Counted from the first letter of the stretch, positions 45,063-57,330 are shown. The stretch is 64,000 nt of DNA from Gonocerus acuteangulatus (GCA_946811695.1 OX328132.1:124825489-124889488); one strand, 5' to 3'. Numbers and translations: made by a program. Notes: generated from the letters alone by a model not told the origin.

Positions 45063-45256
45063 CTAAATTTCTTTAACTGTAGCATCAATTTTTTCCTCCA
45101 AATCACTGTCCCTGACATAAAAAGGACTTGGGATCAGTAAAAGCTCATTTCTTGCTTGATCAGAATCCAGATTTCCATGATACTTTTTGATGAGCTCATC
45201 TAAAGCTTCTACATAAATCCAGGATTCTACATAGTCATTTGTTAGCAAGTCGTGCC
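45063..45256 (-). CDS. Duplicated small membrane-protein gene, arm A, coding exon 2
   Basis: Minus-strand exon 2. The acceptor used in the arm-B copy (CTAG) is mutated to CTTG here. Two bases further on, TTGAG|GG offers an AG that keeps the frame and removes one codon. The encoded segment is GHDLLTNDYVESWIYVEALD, then ELIKKYHGNLDSDQARNELL, PSPFYV, DLEEKIDATVKEI and TAG. The stop is 8 codons earlier than in arm B. Predicted total length is about 102 residues. Helical and charged, with an acidic C-terminus. I do not recognise the family. Confidence 0.6.
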
Positions 45257-45945
45257 CTCAAGTGCAAATAAATATCAAGGGAGAAAGTAATTAAATATAA
45301 ATACAATATAAGTACGAATTTTTAAAAACTTATGACAACCTAAATCAGTGACCCAAATAAACTATATATAAAACTTATTAAAATAATTAATTAAATATAT
45401 TATCACTGAAAAATTGGTACTTAATTTGTATGATTAAGATTCTCTCAAAAATTTTTAAAGGAGCATTCTGGATACTTTAGAGAGTAGAGAATGAATTTCG
45501 AGAAAATATTGTGTATACATTTTTTTTTTCATTCTTATTTTTAGGTATTCTGACTGCCAGTGCCATTAGCACCAAGGGTGTCAATCAAATAATAATATTA
45601 AGGATTAGTTGTGAAATTATATTACAGACGATCCACCATGAACTTAGAGATAAAGGACCATCGTATCAAAGCTGCAAAATGCATGAAATAATTAACTGAC
45701 CAGCAGAAAGTGCAGTTTATTGGAAACTGATGACATCTTATTTACATTTAACAAGGAAATGAAAAGATGGATTTTTTAAGATAGAACATGGTTGAGTGGG
45801 TTAGGCATTGAATATGGCCACAGATTGGCTAAGATATCAGACTCATACATCCAAGATTAGATGAGTGTTATTTGAGATTCATTTTGAGTATTTCATAAAT
45901 TTATTCATAGAAATTAAATTAAATAAATTTTAGATAATTTCTTAC
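45257..45945 (-). other. Intron of the arm-A gene
   Basis: It contains an old SINE 3' end at about 45535-45600 (antisense GGTGCTAATGGCACTG then CAGAATACCTA). The same relic is present at the corresponding place in arm B (58390-58440), so it predates the palindrome. Confidence 0.6.
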
Positions 45946-46060
45946 CATTCCTTGTGGAGTGGTACCATTCATTTACCATTTTCATTAAAAACCATACTAC
46001 CCATAGCACAATTATACTGCACACAATGCCTACGATTTCATACTCATTGAGCCCAAACAT
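45946..46060 (-). CDS. Duplicated small membrane-protein gene, arm A, coding exon 1
   Basis: Minus strand. The ATG at 46060 follows directly after an AG acceptor (GTGATTTTAG|ATG), so a non-coding 5' exon is expected upstream. It encodes MFGLNEYEIVGIVCSIIVLW, then VVWFLMKMVNEW and the basic HSTRN. This is a short N-terminus, one hydrophobic membrane segment (about residues 8-26) and a charged/aromatic stop-transfer. The donor is AATG|GTAAG (phase 1). It differs from arm B at 11 of 115 bases, most of them amino-acid changing. No signal-peptide cleavage site is evident. Inferred: a small single-pass membrane protein. Confidence 0.65.
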
Positions 46061-46340
46061 CTAAAATCACAAATGGTATAAAGTCAAAAACATAACAAGT
46101 AGAGACAAATCAATACAGGTTAAAAAGAAATACAGGTTAAATTGACAAAATTAAATTTCAAGAAATAATAAAAAAAATTATGTTTAATAGAATAGAATCT
46201 TTATTTGATTTTTTTTTTTTTACATTTATTTTATCCAAGAATAATTTAGAACTTATTCCTGTTTTACTTTAGGCACCCTCATCAGGCATCTATTCTTATA
46301 GATCCTCAGCTTCTCCATCCCGTTACGTCTATTATCCTAA

Positions 46341-46450
46341 GGTGGTATTTCGTCGATTCCCCTTGGGCTTCATCAGACGCGTATCAGTTTTCTCCTAAGA
46401 AGGCAGAAGCTATCTGATGGATGCCGAGGGGAATCGGATGAAATATGACC
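46341..46450. repeat. Conserved 110-bp foldback upstream of the arm-A gene
   Basis: GGTGGTATTTCGTCGATTCC pairs with GGAATCGGATGAAATATGAC (complement) through arms of about 38 bp with bulges, around a 33-nt loop. The equivalent in arm B (57529-57637) keeps the fold. Confidence 0.7.
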
Positions 46451-47096
46451 CTCAGAAAGTGGACACTGCTGGGAACAGAACAGGAGCCAAGGTTCTAGAA
46501 AAATAATTTAATCCATGTATATTATTTAAATGTTTTCATGTACTTCCATTTTAACCTAGAAGATAAATAGGGCCTAATTATACTGAAAAGATCATAGACA
46601 TTCATTAATATTCCTATAAAATTTAGATTCAATTTTATTTAATTAAAATTATTTTTAAAAGATTGATCTTAATTTTTTTTTCTTCTTTTTTTATGAGCGG
46701 GGGGGGGGGGGTACATTAACTTCAATTTATATTACCACTACGCTATCTATTGGCTCCGAATCATTCTAAAAATCTATAGAGAAGTAAGAAACATTTCCAG
46801 AGAGCCCGCTACTCTAAACACCCTACCGTGGGCATCTCTTGGGATCCATATAATTTAATATATATATATAAGCATAAAGAAAGTTGCAATGAAGCTTCTG
46901 GAAGGTTCACAGAGTTGTCAACAATAATGAATATTTTTATATTATTAAGAAACAAATAATTTCATTAGATTTTTTTACATGAGTATAATCAGGAAAGAAA
47001 GAATATTAGAATCTCAAAAGACAACAATAAATAAGAAAGTATAATCTGTAAGTATTAAAATATATACATTCTGGAAAGTTCATTGCATCCTTTGCT

Positions 47097-47231
47097 TTTA
47101 GCACTTTCTTCCGAAGGAAAGTAGCTATTGAGGTTGCTCTCATGACGGAATTTTTAAAAACTTTCTTCGAATCTTTATTGATCCTACCTAGTAGACATCG
47201 CAAATGACCCCAGTTAAAATTTCGATATATA

Positions 47232-47289
<58 letters not shown>

Positions 47290-47527
47290 ACATGATACCG
47301 ACCAGAGTTTTTGTTTCTTCCCCACGAAACTTGGTATGTAGTATTCCCCAATCAAACGATTGAACGATTGAGTTTGTTAACCAACAAAATCAGTCCATCC
47401 GGAGAGGGGGTTTACTCCGGAGCCAAAGTAGTTATTTGCCAATACCATTCGTAATTTTTGTTATGTTTCAATGAAACTCGGTATTCGTTCTGGTCAACTA
47501 AAGAGAAAAATGTGTTGTAAAAATATT
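47097..47527 (-). mobile_element. Family-2 element, 5'-truncated, inserted in arm A
   Basis: The antisense 3' hairpin AGCACTTTCTTCCGAAGGAA is followed by TCATGACGGAATTTTT, GATCCTACCTAGTAG, a (TA)n tract (47224-47290), GACCAGAGTTTTTGTTTC and one monomer. Arm B reads CGCTTTT|ATTATATATAAG across this point (about 56755-56775), so the insertion boundary is exact. Confidence 0.8.
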
Positions 47528-48789
47528 ATTATATATAAGAGATCATAGATACAAAAAAATGAAGAGAAGAAAAATTGGAGTCCCACTATATTACAAGTAA
47601 TGAATATGCTTTTAATTTCAATTTGATGCTCAAATGATCAATAAACATTGTGCTAAAAGTGTTTTCTTTTTTAAATCTCTATTCTCATTTTAATAGTAAA
47701 GAACAAATTAAGGAAGTATGAATCAGATTGGATCACAAAAGATATATGCTCAAATATTTATATGAAATTAGTTTCTAAAAATACACATTAAAATTTTAAA
47801 ACCTAATGTTTATTGGCCTAATAAGTACAGGGAATTAGTGCCCAAGTACCTTAGCACTCTGACTTTGTTTTATAAAAACTTTTGTTTAAATGATAACATG
47901 AAATTAGTGATTTTATGTTCATATTGTCAAATAAATGTGATTTTAGGATAGATAGTAGGTGACAAATAAAAATGTCATTGTCCAGCCTCAAAATTTAAAT
48001 TATACTGGAAATGCTTTAGGATAATTTCAATTTAATGAAAATTATAGGAATCAACAATGCCTTATGCTTGAAACGTTACATGAACTTGTTGAGGTTTTCT
48101 TGAACAAATATGTTTTAAAGATTTCATAAATAATCCTTACATTTACTATGAAGTTTATAAATTACATTTTACTATTGTTTCTTTTTTTTCTATAACCCAC
48201 AATGTCATAAATATTTAAGGTTAATATCAACAAAAGTATAAACAACTTTTAAAGTAGTTATTATCTTTCAGATATTGTGAAGAATATTCTTACAATTTAT
48301 GTTCGTATTTTTTTAAAATACGAACAAAAAAATTACCTTTAAGTATGTAATTAGCAGAATAATCAAAAAACTGTTCAGCTCTTTTTGAACTTCGATATAA
48401 TTTTATGAAAAACAAGTTTACAGGTGAATCAGTGCCTCTGACATCGACATAGAACAACTACTTTTTGTAACGTCGATGTTGTAATAAATCCTTATTAAAG
48501 CATATTATAATAGCGTTATTTGCAGAAAACATCGAAATGTATTTATATTAAAATAATGAACCAGTCTTAGCTTAGCTCTCCGACGAGTAAGACGTGTTTT
48601 CAGCTCTCCTGGGAATTACCTGTAATTACTACGCTTCTTATCTCAGATAAGTAACCTATTCTATAGGTCTATATACTATTCTTTTAATTTTAACAATTGA
48701 AATATTTCTTTATTATTATCTTTCTTAATTCATATTCTTTATTTAACATATAATGAAAAATGATAGACCGGGGGGGGGGGGCTTAAAGC

Positions 48790-49500
48790 CCCATAAACCT
48801 CCCGATCCCCAGATCCTGATGCTTTTAATTTTGAAATTCCCCACGGTAAATGGTCGAAAATTCTTATTAATGACTCTAAAAGAGAACCCTGAAAAAAGAC
48901 CTTCAAAGACTTAATTCCATTTAAGGTCAGTAGATTCGTTAAAACATATGCACCTCAAACAAATATTAAATTGCTTCGCTTGGGAACAACACTTTTAGAG
49001 GTAAACATAAAAACCGATTATATTAATCTCTCAAACATCGTATCTTTCTAAAAGTATCACGTTTTGTTTTCACTACACCCATTATATTACTATTCTAAAG
49101 GCATTATTAGCTGTGAAGAGTTTTCACAGTCCTCAAATGAAGAGCTAATATTAGAACCCGTCCTCCTTCCTAGTCGAACAATTAGCAACAAAAATAAACT
49201 ACCTTGAAACAATAGTCATAGAAAAACATCACCATTTTTTTCTGAAACTGTCCCTAGTGTACAAGTCAATAATAATGCTACTCACCAACAACTGAATACA
49301 ATTCCTACTCCACAACAAACTTGCACAAAGCCGAGAAGTCATATACCACTCTCGCAACAAATGAAAAGGAGTAGGCCCCATCCCAAGGATCTGTTTTTCG
49401 CTGACAGATCACACTGGAGGTAACTCCGAAAATCAAACCCCATAAGAAGAAACCCAACAATTTTTGACACACATAGTATACAATTTTCAATAGTTTACCT
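48790..49500 (+). pseudogene. LINE ORF1 (gag-like) remnant
   Basis: The translation includes PDAFNFEIPHGKWSKILI, IPFKVSRFVKTYAPQTNIKL, LRLGTTLLEV and SLHPLYYYSKGIISCEEL. This resembles the nucleic-acid-binding ORF1 of I/Jockey elements, including the KG(I/V)xxxxEL segment. Two stops lie within it. The usual CCHC knuckles are not evident. Confidence 0.7.
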
Positions 49501-52500
49501 ATTATTTTCCTTTCTTCAGTTTACATACAGAAATTTTCGCTTGTGCCGTTCAAACATTTTATATTAGCAGCTTAAATACAAATAGTACTGAATATGATCA
49601 TCTTACATTGAAATTGTAATGGAATTAATGTACATAAATCTGATCTCCTAATTCTTTTAAAAGACACAAACTTTGATATTTTGTGCGTTCAAGAAACACT
49701 CTTAAAATGATAATATGATGATAATTTCTTTATCAATAACTATAAAGTATTTAGGAAAGATTATATAGATGGGCGCATAGCTTGTGTAGCAGTTATCGTG
49801 AGAAATGATATACCCTGTATACAGGTAGATTTGACAACAGATCTCCAAGCAGTAAATATAAAAATCCTTGGTCCAGAGTCTTTCTCTGTCTGTTCACTGT
49901 ACTTAAGACCAAATGCACAGCCCACTTACTCTCAATTAGAAGGTTTGTTTCGTCAGTTACACTCTCCAGTCTACATATTAGGTGACTTTAATTGTCATAA
50001 TACCCTTTGGCACTCATCCACTACTGATGCAAGGAGGAGAATAGTAGAGGCTCTCATAGAACATAGCCCATTAGGAATATTCAATGATGCTTCTCCAACA
50101 GACCTCAATCATACGGCACAGAATCCATTATAGACCTTTCTTTGGCCAGTCCTTCTCTTCTTCCACGATCTAAATGGCAAGTCCTTAATGATTTATCCTC
50201 ACTAAGGCACTATCCTCTGAGGATTGAGACTCTTCATAGAGTAATCTAAAGCACTTCCCTATCCAGGTGGAAGCTTGACGAAGCCGATTGGGGAAATATT
50301 CGTCTCTTTGTGACTTCTCTACAATAAACCTAAATGACCCGGATATCAATGAAATCATTTGCAATATTAACCACAAGATAATTTTGGCTGCTGAAACCAA
50401 GAACCAAGACATCTGCTAAGAGTGTATATCCCTTGGTGAAACAGTGACTGTGAAAAAGTTGTTAAAGTGAGGAAAAAGGCTTTGCGTAAGTTCAAACGTA
50501 ACCCATGCACAGAGAACTTACATGCATACTTAGCTGCTAGAAGAGAAGCCAGGAACAAAATAATCACAGCGAAACGCTAATCATGGAGAGACTTTGTCAG
50601 CAGTATTAATGGCCAAACACCCATAGCAAAGGTCTGGGAGATGGTACGGAAAATAACCGGTCGGAGTAAATCCTCTACAATAAATGTAATGAAAGATGGT
50701 ACGATACACTTAACACAAACTAAAGACATATTAAACCATTTAGGAATCCACTTTCAAAATATTTCATCTGAAACCAGTCATACAGCAGAATTCCGTCAGA
50801 TCAAAACTGCAATAGAATCAAAGCCTCTTGAAGTTAATATTGACCCATCAAATCCATAACATAACTTTCAGTCATACAGAATTTATGGCCTCTTTGAGAT
50901 TTAGAAGAGACACTTCTCCGAGACCTGACAACGTATGCATTTCCATGATTAAGAACCTATCAAAACAAATTAAACTAGTAATTCTAAAAACATAAAATAC
51001 AATTGTTTCGACAGATGCTTTACCAGCTCTCTGGAAACAAGCTGTATCCATTCCTATATTAAAAAGTAACGAACCTCCAGATAAAGCAAATAGCTATCGC
51101 ATCATATCACTTACATGCTCCCCGTGCAAGGTATTTGAAAAAATGATTTTAAATCGCCTATGGTACATGGAAAACAAAGGATTAACGGCGAACTGGCAAA
51201 GTGGTTTTAAACCTGGCAGGTCTACAATGGACAATCCCATACGGATAGAAACGGACATTCGAACATCCTTTAATAATGGTCAGAAGCTTCTAGCCGTGGT
51301 TATATAAAGTCCGCCTTTGATTGCGTGTGGAGAAGATAAATACTGGACCGGTTGCTTGAGCATGGTGTAAATGGACATATTTTAAACTTTGTCAAAAACT
51401 TCTTCATAACCGGAGATTCGCATCGCAGGTCAGCTATCCGATGAATTTGAGCAGGAAAATGGTATACCACAAGGAAGTGTCATCAGCGCTTTTCTTTTCT
51501 CTCTTGCCATGGATGGTGTGCTTGAACAACTAGAGCCACCAGCAAAAACTATGCTCTACGCTGATGATATAATTATTTACTGTAGTGGTAGATCTGTAGA
51601 AAATCTTCAAGATATCATGCAAAGAGCTCTAAATAAAACATATAATTGGCTGAGGATGCATGGTTTCTCTCTATCCTCAGACAAAACTGATAGTATCATG
51701 TTTCCACCAATGCAATCTCCTTTTCAACCTACACTGTACATAAACAATAACCCAATCTCTCAAAAATCTAGTATTAAATACCTAGGGAACCATTTTGACC
51801 GTGCACTAAATTTTAACTTACACATGAAACAATTAAAAAGTCATTGCCAAAGAGCCATGAACATTATTAAATCAATGACTACTACATCCTGGGGATCAGG
51901 CCGAGAAACAATGTTGATGCTATACAAGAATCTGATTAGGTTTATGAGTGTACTCTGTACGGATCTGCATCCGCTCAATCACTGAAAATGATTGGTACTG
52001 TACATCACGCTGGTTTAAGACTAGCAACGGGAGCATTTCGATCAAGTCCTGTGATTAGCCTCTGCGTAGAAGCTGGTGAACTCTCACTGCAATTAAGAAG
52101 AGACAAGCTTACCCTAAACAATTATATCAATATTTCAGCATCACCACTACATCCCATAAAAAATACCTCAATACAATTCATCACCAATAATAATAATTAC
52201 CACCTCTCTCTCAAACCTTTTCCGTTGCGTGCCTTTCTTCTCAACACTGAGTTGAATATTAGTTATATTTCCCAGCTTCTCCCAGATAGAATATCTTTAG
52301 TGCCACCCTAGACAGTTCTACTGCTAAAAATCAATATCTCCCTTGCAAAATTCATAAAAAGAAACACGAATCCAATAGTTTTGGTGAATAAATTAAAAAA
52401 ACTCAAAAATCAGCTCCCATCAGGACAGGATATTTTCACCGATGGATCAAAAAGCAATAATTGGGTAGGCGCAGCAATATCTACAGATTATCGACAATAC

Positions 52501-52924
52501 ATGTTCCAACTACACCCATCAGCCACAATTTAAACAGCCGAAATGACAGCAAAAGAAAAAGCACTGCAAATAATAATACCAAAAGACAATAGACTAAATG
52601 TTTTCACTGACTCTCTATCTTGCCTGCTATCTCTAACCAACATCTATACTAAACAGCCCATTATTGTTAACGCACAAGAATATATGATCACTAACGTAAT
52701 AAACAATCCACTGTCCTAACGTGCATCCCAAGTCATTGTGGGATACGTGAAAATGAAAAAGTATATGTTTTGGCAAAAATAGCTGCAACCGAAGGAACTC
52801 TTTTATCCAAAATACCCAAAAATTATCTGAAGGCATCTATTAAACACCCAGTGTGGGAAAAATGGCAAAGGATATGGGATAGCACTACTGATAACAAACT
52901 AAAGGAAGTCAAGGAGTCAGTCCT

Positions 52925-53385
52925 TTTTTTATCTTTTTTTTTTTATTATTATTTTATTTTTTATTTATTCAGAATTTACAAAAATGTAAAGATACATTTC
53001 TAGTAAAATGATACATGGGAATATGTCCTGAAGCTCTTGAGGAGGGAAGCCACACAGTTGCAGTATCCACAAGGCAGAAAGATTAAAATCAGGATGAACT
53101 ACTCCTGGAGCTTGTCTGTAGGCCACTTACGCTTCAGTCGGCGAACGGGGTTATTTGGGATTTGATGTGAGGACAAAGAGTTTATTAAAGAATTAGGATG
53201 GCCGTGTAATTTTGAATGAAATAGCATCATGTTTCAAAAATAAGGAAATGTTCACAAACATTAACAAGGAAACAGGAAGTAGTAATAGAAAGACTACGTA
53301 TTGTTTGGTGCTAATGACCTTGACAGTAAGAGCACCTATAATCTAAAAAAAAAAAAAAAAAGAAGAAAAAAAATAAGAAAAACGT
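52925..53385. repeat. Retroposon inside LINE ORF2 with shared SINE 3' core
   Basis: It interrupts the ORF between KEVKESV and YWAYL/IGHTF. Its right part has GGTGCTAATGACCTTGACAG, AGCACCTATAATCT and 18 A, the same 3' core and tail style as the SINE relic in the gene introns. The left edge is T-rich. Head type not recognised. Confidence 0.6.
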
Positions 53386-53433
53386 ATTGGGCATACCTTT
53401 CTAACTTACTCATATCTAATGAGGAAAGACCCA

Positions 53434-53718
53434 TCTCCTTACATGGGCGTATATAAGGAGGGGGCTGCAGCCCCTCCCGAAATTTTGATGTGATCGGTAA
53501 AAATTTCATAAAACCATTAAAAATAAATTAAATAAGATCATTTAGTTCATAAAACATATTCTATTTTGGGTGTAATAGCGTTTAAGTTGGCTAAAACTCT
53601 TCCAAGATCTAAATTGTTAGTATTCCATACCCCGGAAATGGTCTCAGCCCCCCCCCCCCCCCCGAAATTTTCCCAGCCCCCTCCGAAATTATTTTCTATA
53701 TACGCCCATTCCTCCTTA
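53434..53718 (-). mobile_element. hAT-like MITE, third copy, inside LINE ORF2
   Basis: The element is 53442-53710. It has ends ATGGGCGTATATAAG and TATATACGCCCAT and flanking 8-mers TCTCCTTA / CCTCCTTA (7 of 8). It splits the LINE protein between KDPSPY and YCQPC. It carries G/C homopolymer runs as in the other two copies. Confidence 0.87.
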
Positions 53719-54753
53719 CTGCCAGCCATGTAAAGAAAGACTGACAGTGAAGCATTCTCACTGACTGTACAACCTACAAAAACTATCGTGAAAAATATCA
53801 CCTAGCCTCAACCCTCGAAAATATTCTGAACGCTAAGCAAGACCCATTAAACAAATTAATTAAATTCCCTAAAAAGACAAAACTAATAGGGAAAATATAA
53901 ATGCAATACTCATTTCAGACAGCGCTGACCATAGCCTCATAAAATAACAATACCCCTAAAAATGTAAATAAATAAAATAGCAAAGAGAGAAAAAATTACA
54001 AAAATCGTTTAGAATCTTCTAGGTAAAACATAGAATAAAATGTCCCACAAAACTCCAAACATAATTGCTGCAATTAAATGAATGGGGAATGGGGATGGGG
54101 GAGAGGGGCGGGAGTGTTCCTGGAGCGACACTCGGAAGTTCTCTGGGCCAAGTTCTAGCCCCGAGTCTTGGAGACTTGGCAACTGTGGTCTCCCGCACCA
54201 GAAGGCGACCACAGCTCCTTTCAGGGCTTTCATAATAGAAACAGGAAGGAAAATCCTCAAATATATGAGAACAGCGTCCTTGTGCCGCCGGGGGATTCTG
54301 CCTGTCCCTCTTTCTGTTATCTCCGTCCCTGCTACTTTTAAAATTAAGTAGCTTCAACAAATTATCTCCAAATATCCCCTCCTTGCATATTTTGATGACC
54401 CCTCGCATAAAAAAAAATTAACAATTAGTAGTTGTATACATGGACGCTGATGATTACGTTTTTGTAGTAATTATTAGTGTAATGTTTGCTCAGGAATCTA
54501 ATTGTACAGACCCGATAGAGTGTTCGAACATTATATTATTTATTATAAGAGTGTGGTTATGAACACTAAAAGGAACATCTTAGCGCGTTTCCATATCGTT
54601 CTTAGCTCTAATGTCGTTTGGTAAGCTTGGAATAGATAGTTAATATTTTGTGGAAAATGTAAACTCCTATTCCTATGAAGTATTGTAGATAGCTTAGATT
54701 ATAGGCTACGTTACACAGAAAGCTTAAAGTAGCGAAAAATAATTGCTCGGCTA

Positions 54754-55147
54754 CTTCGACTTTCACACGGAAAGCTCTAACACAAACAACCAAGTATTAT
54801 TGGTGATTATACGTCACTTGTTTCTCTGGTGAATGTATTTTACTGCTACCATCAATAACAAAACTAACACGCAATAAGCCTGAGGAGAATATACACGTAG
54901 AACCGTTCAAAAGAATGAAACCAACACATTCAAGTTATAAGCAGTTCTTTCTTCGACTTTCACACGGAAAGCTCTAACACAAACAACCAAGAATTATTGG
55001 TCATTATACGTCACTTGTTTCTCTGGTAAATGTATTTTACTGCTACCATCAATAAAAAAACTAACACGCAATAAACCTGAGGAGATTATACAATTAGAAC
55101 CGTTCAAAAGAATGAAACCAACACATTCAAGTTATAAGCAGTTCTTT
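54754..55147. repeat. 2 x 197-bp tandem repeat at the palindrome centre
   Basis: CTTCGACTTTCACACGGAAA begins at 54754 and again at 54951, and the next CTTCGAC is at 55148. The units differ at only a few positions. It lies in the single-copy spacer between the arms. Confidence 0.93.
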
Positions 55148-56987
55148 CTTCGACTGAGATTTTCTCATCGACAATTACTTTAGATCCCTATTCGTACAGC
55201 ATTTTGGTTAGCTTTCGAATGATTGCCTTCCACTTACCACGTTTTCCTTAGAATTAAAGATATATTTAAGAAAATATATTCAAATTCCAAAACAGCTCAT
55301 GTCTATTAATAATCTGATTTAATTCCAACCTCCAACAGTAGCATGTTATATACACTCTTATCAGCAACGATTATAAATATCGTCTTAAAAATGATTTCAT
55401 TCGTTTCTATAAGTTTGTAAATCAATAATATAAGTATCTGTGTGCGATTTCCCAACCGTTTTCGAGATATTTACGACGATCCCAAAACATTTCATGTCCA
55501 TTAATGAAAGGTTTTTTTGTTTTTTTTTTTTCTCGAATACTTCTATAATTCCTAATCTAAGCTATCTACAATATTTCATAGGAGTAGGTGTTTACATTTT
55601 TCACAAAATATTAACTATCTATTCCAACCTTACCAAACGAGATTAGACTTAACAACGATATAGAAACGCGCTAAGATGTTCCTTTTAGTGTTCATAACTA
55701 TACTCTTACAATAAATAATATAATGTTCGAACACACTATCGGGTCTGTACAATTAAATTCCTGAGCAAATATTTAATTAATAATTACTACAAAAACGTAC
55801 CTAATCATCAGCGTCCATGTAACAACTACTAATTGTTACTTATTTTAATATAAATACATTACGATGTTTTCTGCAAATAACGCTATTATAATATACTTTA
55901 ATAAGGATTTATAACAACATCGACATTACAACAATACTTGTTCTATCTCGATGACAGAGGCACTGGTTCACCTGTAAACTTGTTTTTCGTAAAATTGTAT
56001 CGAAGTTCAAAAAGAGCTGTAACAATTTTTTAATAATTCTGCTACTTACATATTTAAAAGTATTATTTTTTGTTCGTATTTAAAAAAATACGAACGTAAA
56101 TTGTACAAATTTTCTTAACAACATCTGAAAGATAATAACTACTTTAGATGTTGTTTATATTTTTGTTGATATTAACCTTAAATATTCATGGCACTGTGGG
56201 TTTTAGGACAAAAATAAACAATAGTAAAATGTTATAGATAAAATTCATTCTAAAAAACGTTTTAAGCAGAAGGCATTGTAGATTTCTATAATACTATTTT
56301 CATTACATTGAAATTATCTTAAAGCATTTCCAGTCTAACTTAAATTTTGAGGCTACTATATGAATATAAAATCACTAATTTCATTTTAACTTTCAAACAA
56401 AAGTTTTTATAAAGCAAAGTCAGGCTGCTAAGGTACTTGGGCACTAATTCACTGTACTTATTAATTAGGCCAATAAACATTAGGTTTTAAAATTTTAATT
56501 TGTATTTTTAAGAAATATTTCATATCAATATTTGAGCAATATCTTTTGTGATCCAATCTGATTCATATTTCCATAATTTGTTCTTTACTATTAAAATGAG
56601 ATTGGACATTTGAAAAAGAAAATAGTAATGTTTATTGAAAAATAATGTTTATTGATAATTTGTGCATCAAATGTAAATTAAAAGCATATTCATTAATTGT
56701 AATTTGGAGGGATTCCAATTTTTCTTCTATTCACTTTTCTATCTATGATCCCTTATATATAATAAAAGCGAAAGATCCTATGAACTTTTCAGAATGTAAA
56801 TAATATTTTTTAATAGAGTATACTTTCTGATGTTTTTTTCTTTTGAGATTCTAATATTCTTGCTTTCGTGATTATACTCATGTAAAAAAATCAAATGAAA
56901 TTATTTGTTTCTTAATTATATATAAATATTAATTTTTGTTAACAACTCTGAAAACCTTCCAGAAGTTTCATTGCAACTTTCTTTATG

Positions 56988-57119
<132 letters not shown>

Positions 57120-57284
57120 TTAAATTATATGGATCCCAAGAAGTGTCACGGTAGGATGTTTAGCATGTTGGGTCTCACAAAGTAAATGCTTGTTTGAATA
57201 CAGGTTACTGTTGGTGCAAAAAAAAAGAAGAACAAAAATTAATATCAATCTTTTAAAAATAATTTTAATTAAATAAAAATAAAG

Positions 57285-57330
57285 CGTGGCAACGCTAATG
57301 GCCGAGATGTCAATGTGCGCAAAAAAAAGA
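57285..57330 (+). repeat. SINE 3' core with A-rich tail in arm B
   Basis: GGCAACGCTAATGGCCGAGA then GTCAATGTGCGC and AAAAAAAAGAATAAAATAAA, the 3' end of SINE-1. Not seen at the matching arm-A position, where a G-run stands (46699-46711). Confidence 0.6.

Larger units (their letters stand above)
49594..53898 (+). pseudogene. LINE ORF2 (endonuclease, RT, RNase H, zinc finger), broken
   Basis: Endonuclease: ILH*NCNGINVHK (the Trp codon is now TGA), ILCVQETLL, VYILGDFNCHNTLWHS. RT: NSYRIISLTCSPCKVFEKM (approximate), WQSGFKPGRSTMDN, ENGIPQGSVISAFLFS and LYADDIIIYCSG (YADD at about 51557). RNase H: IFTDGSKSNNWVGAA (52434), AEMTAKEKALQI and FTDSLSCL. C-terminus after the MITE: YCQPCKERLTVKHSLTDCTT. 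Catalytic residues survive in RT and RNase H but stops and shifts occur throughout. Confidence 0.85.
48558..54418 (+). mobile_element. I-type LINE, near full length, inserted in arm A
   Basis: Arm B lacks it: TTATATTAAAATAA joins AACAATTAGTAGTTGT there. The order is a 5' leader (48558-48775), an ORF1 remnant, ORF2 with endonuclease, RT, RNase H and C-terminal finger, an unusually GC-rich 3' segment (about 54085-54345) and an A9 tail (54409-54417). It is 5.86 kb including a later retroposon and a hAT-like MITE. Many stops and frameshifts are present. RNase H after RT places it with I-clade-type LINEs. Confidence 0.85.
42535..54700 (+). repeat. Palindrome arm A (with later insertions)
   Basis: Collinear in inverted orientation with 55553-62690. 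Anchors: 42655-42760 with 62460-62620; 43075-43200 with 62090-62210; 43385-43530 with 60605-60735; 44476-44660 with 60035-60600; 44920-45256 with 58730-59680; 45946-46060 with 57913-58027; 46310-46500 with 57480-57680; 47530-48557 with 55846-56780; 54419-54700 with 55553-55845. Arm A carries three insertions absent from B: piggyBac, family 2 and a LINE. Identity is about 90% in the coding exon and lower elsewhere, so the duplication is not recent. Confidence 0.9.

Noticed and set aside
54009..54408. Overlapping frames up to 129 codons in the GC-rich island
   Set aside because: GC-rich sequence opens several frames at once on both strands; position fits a LINE 3' UTR.
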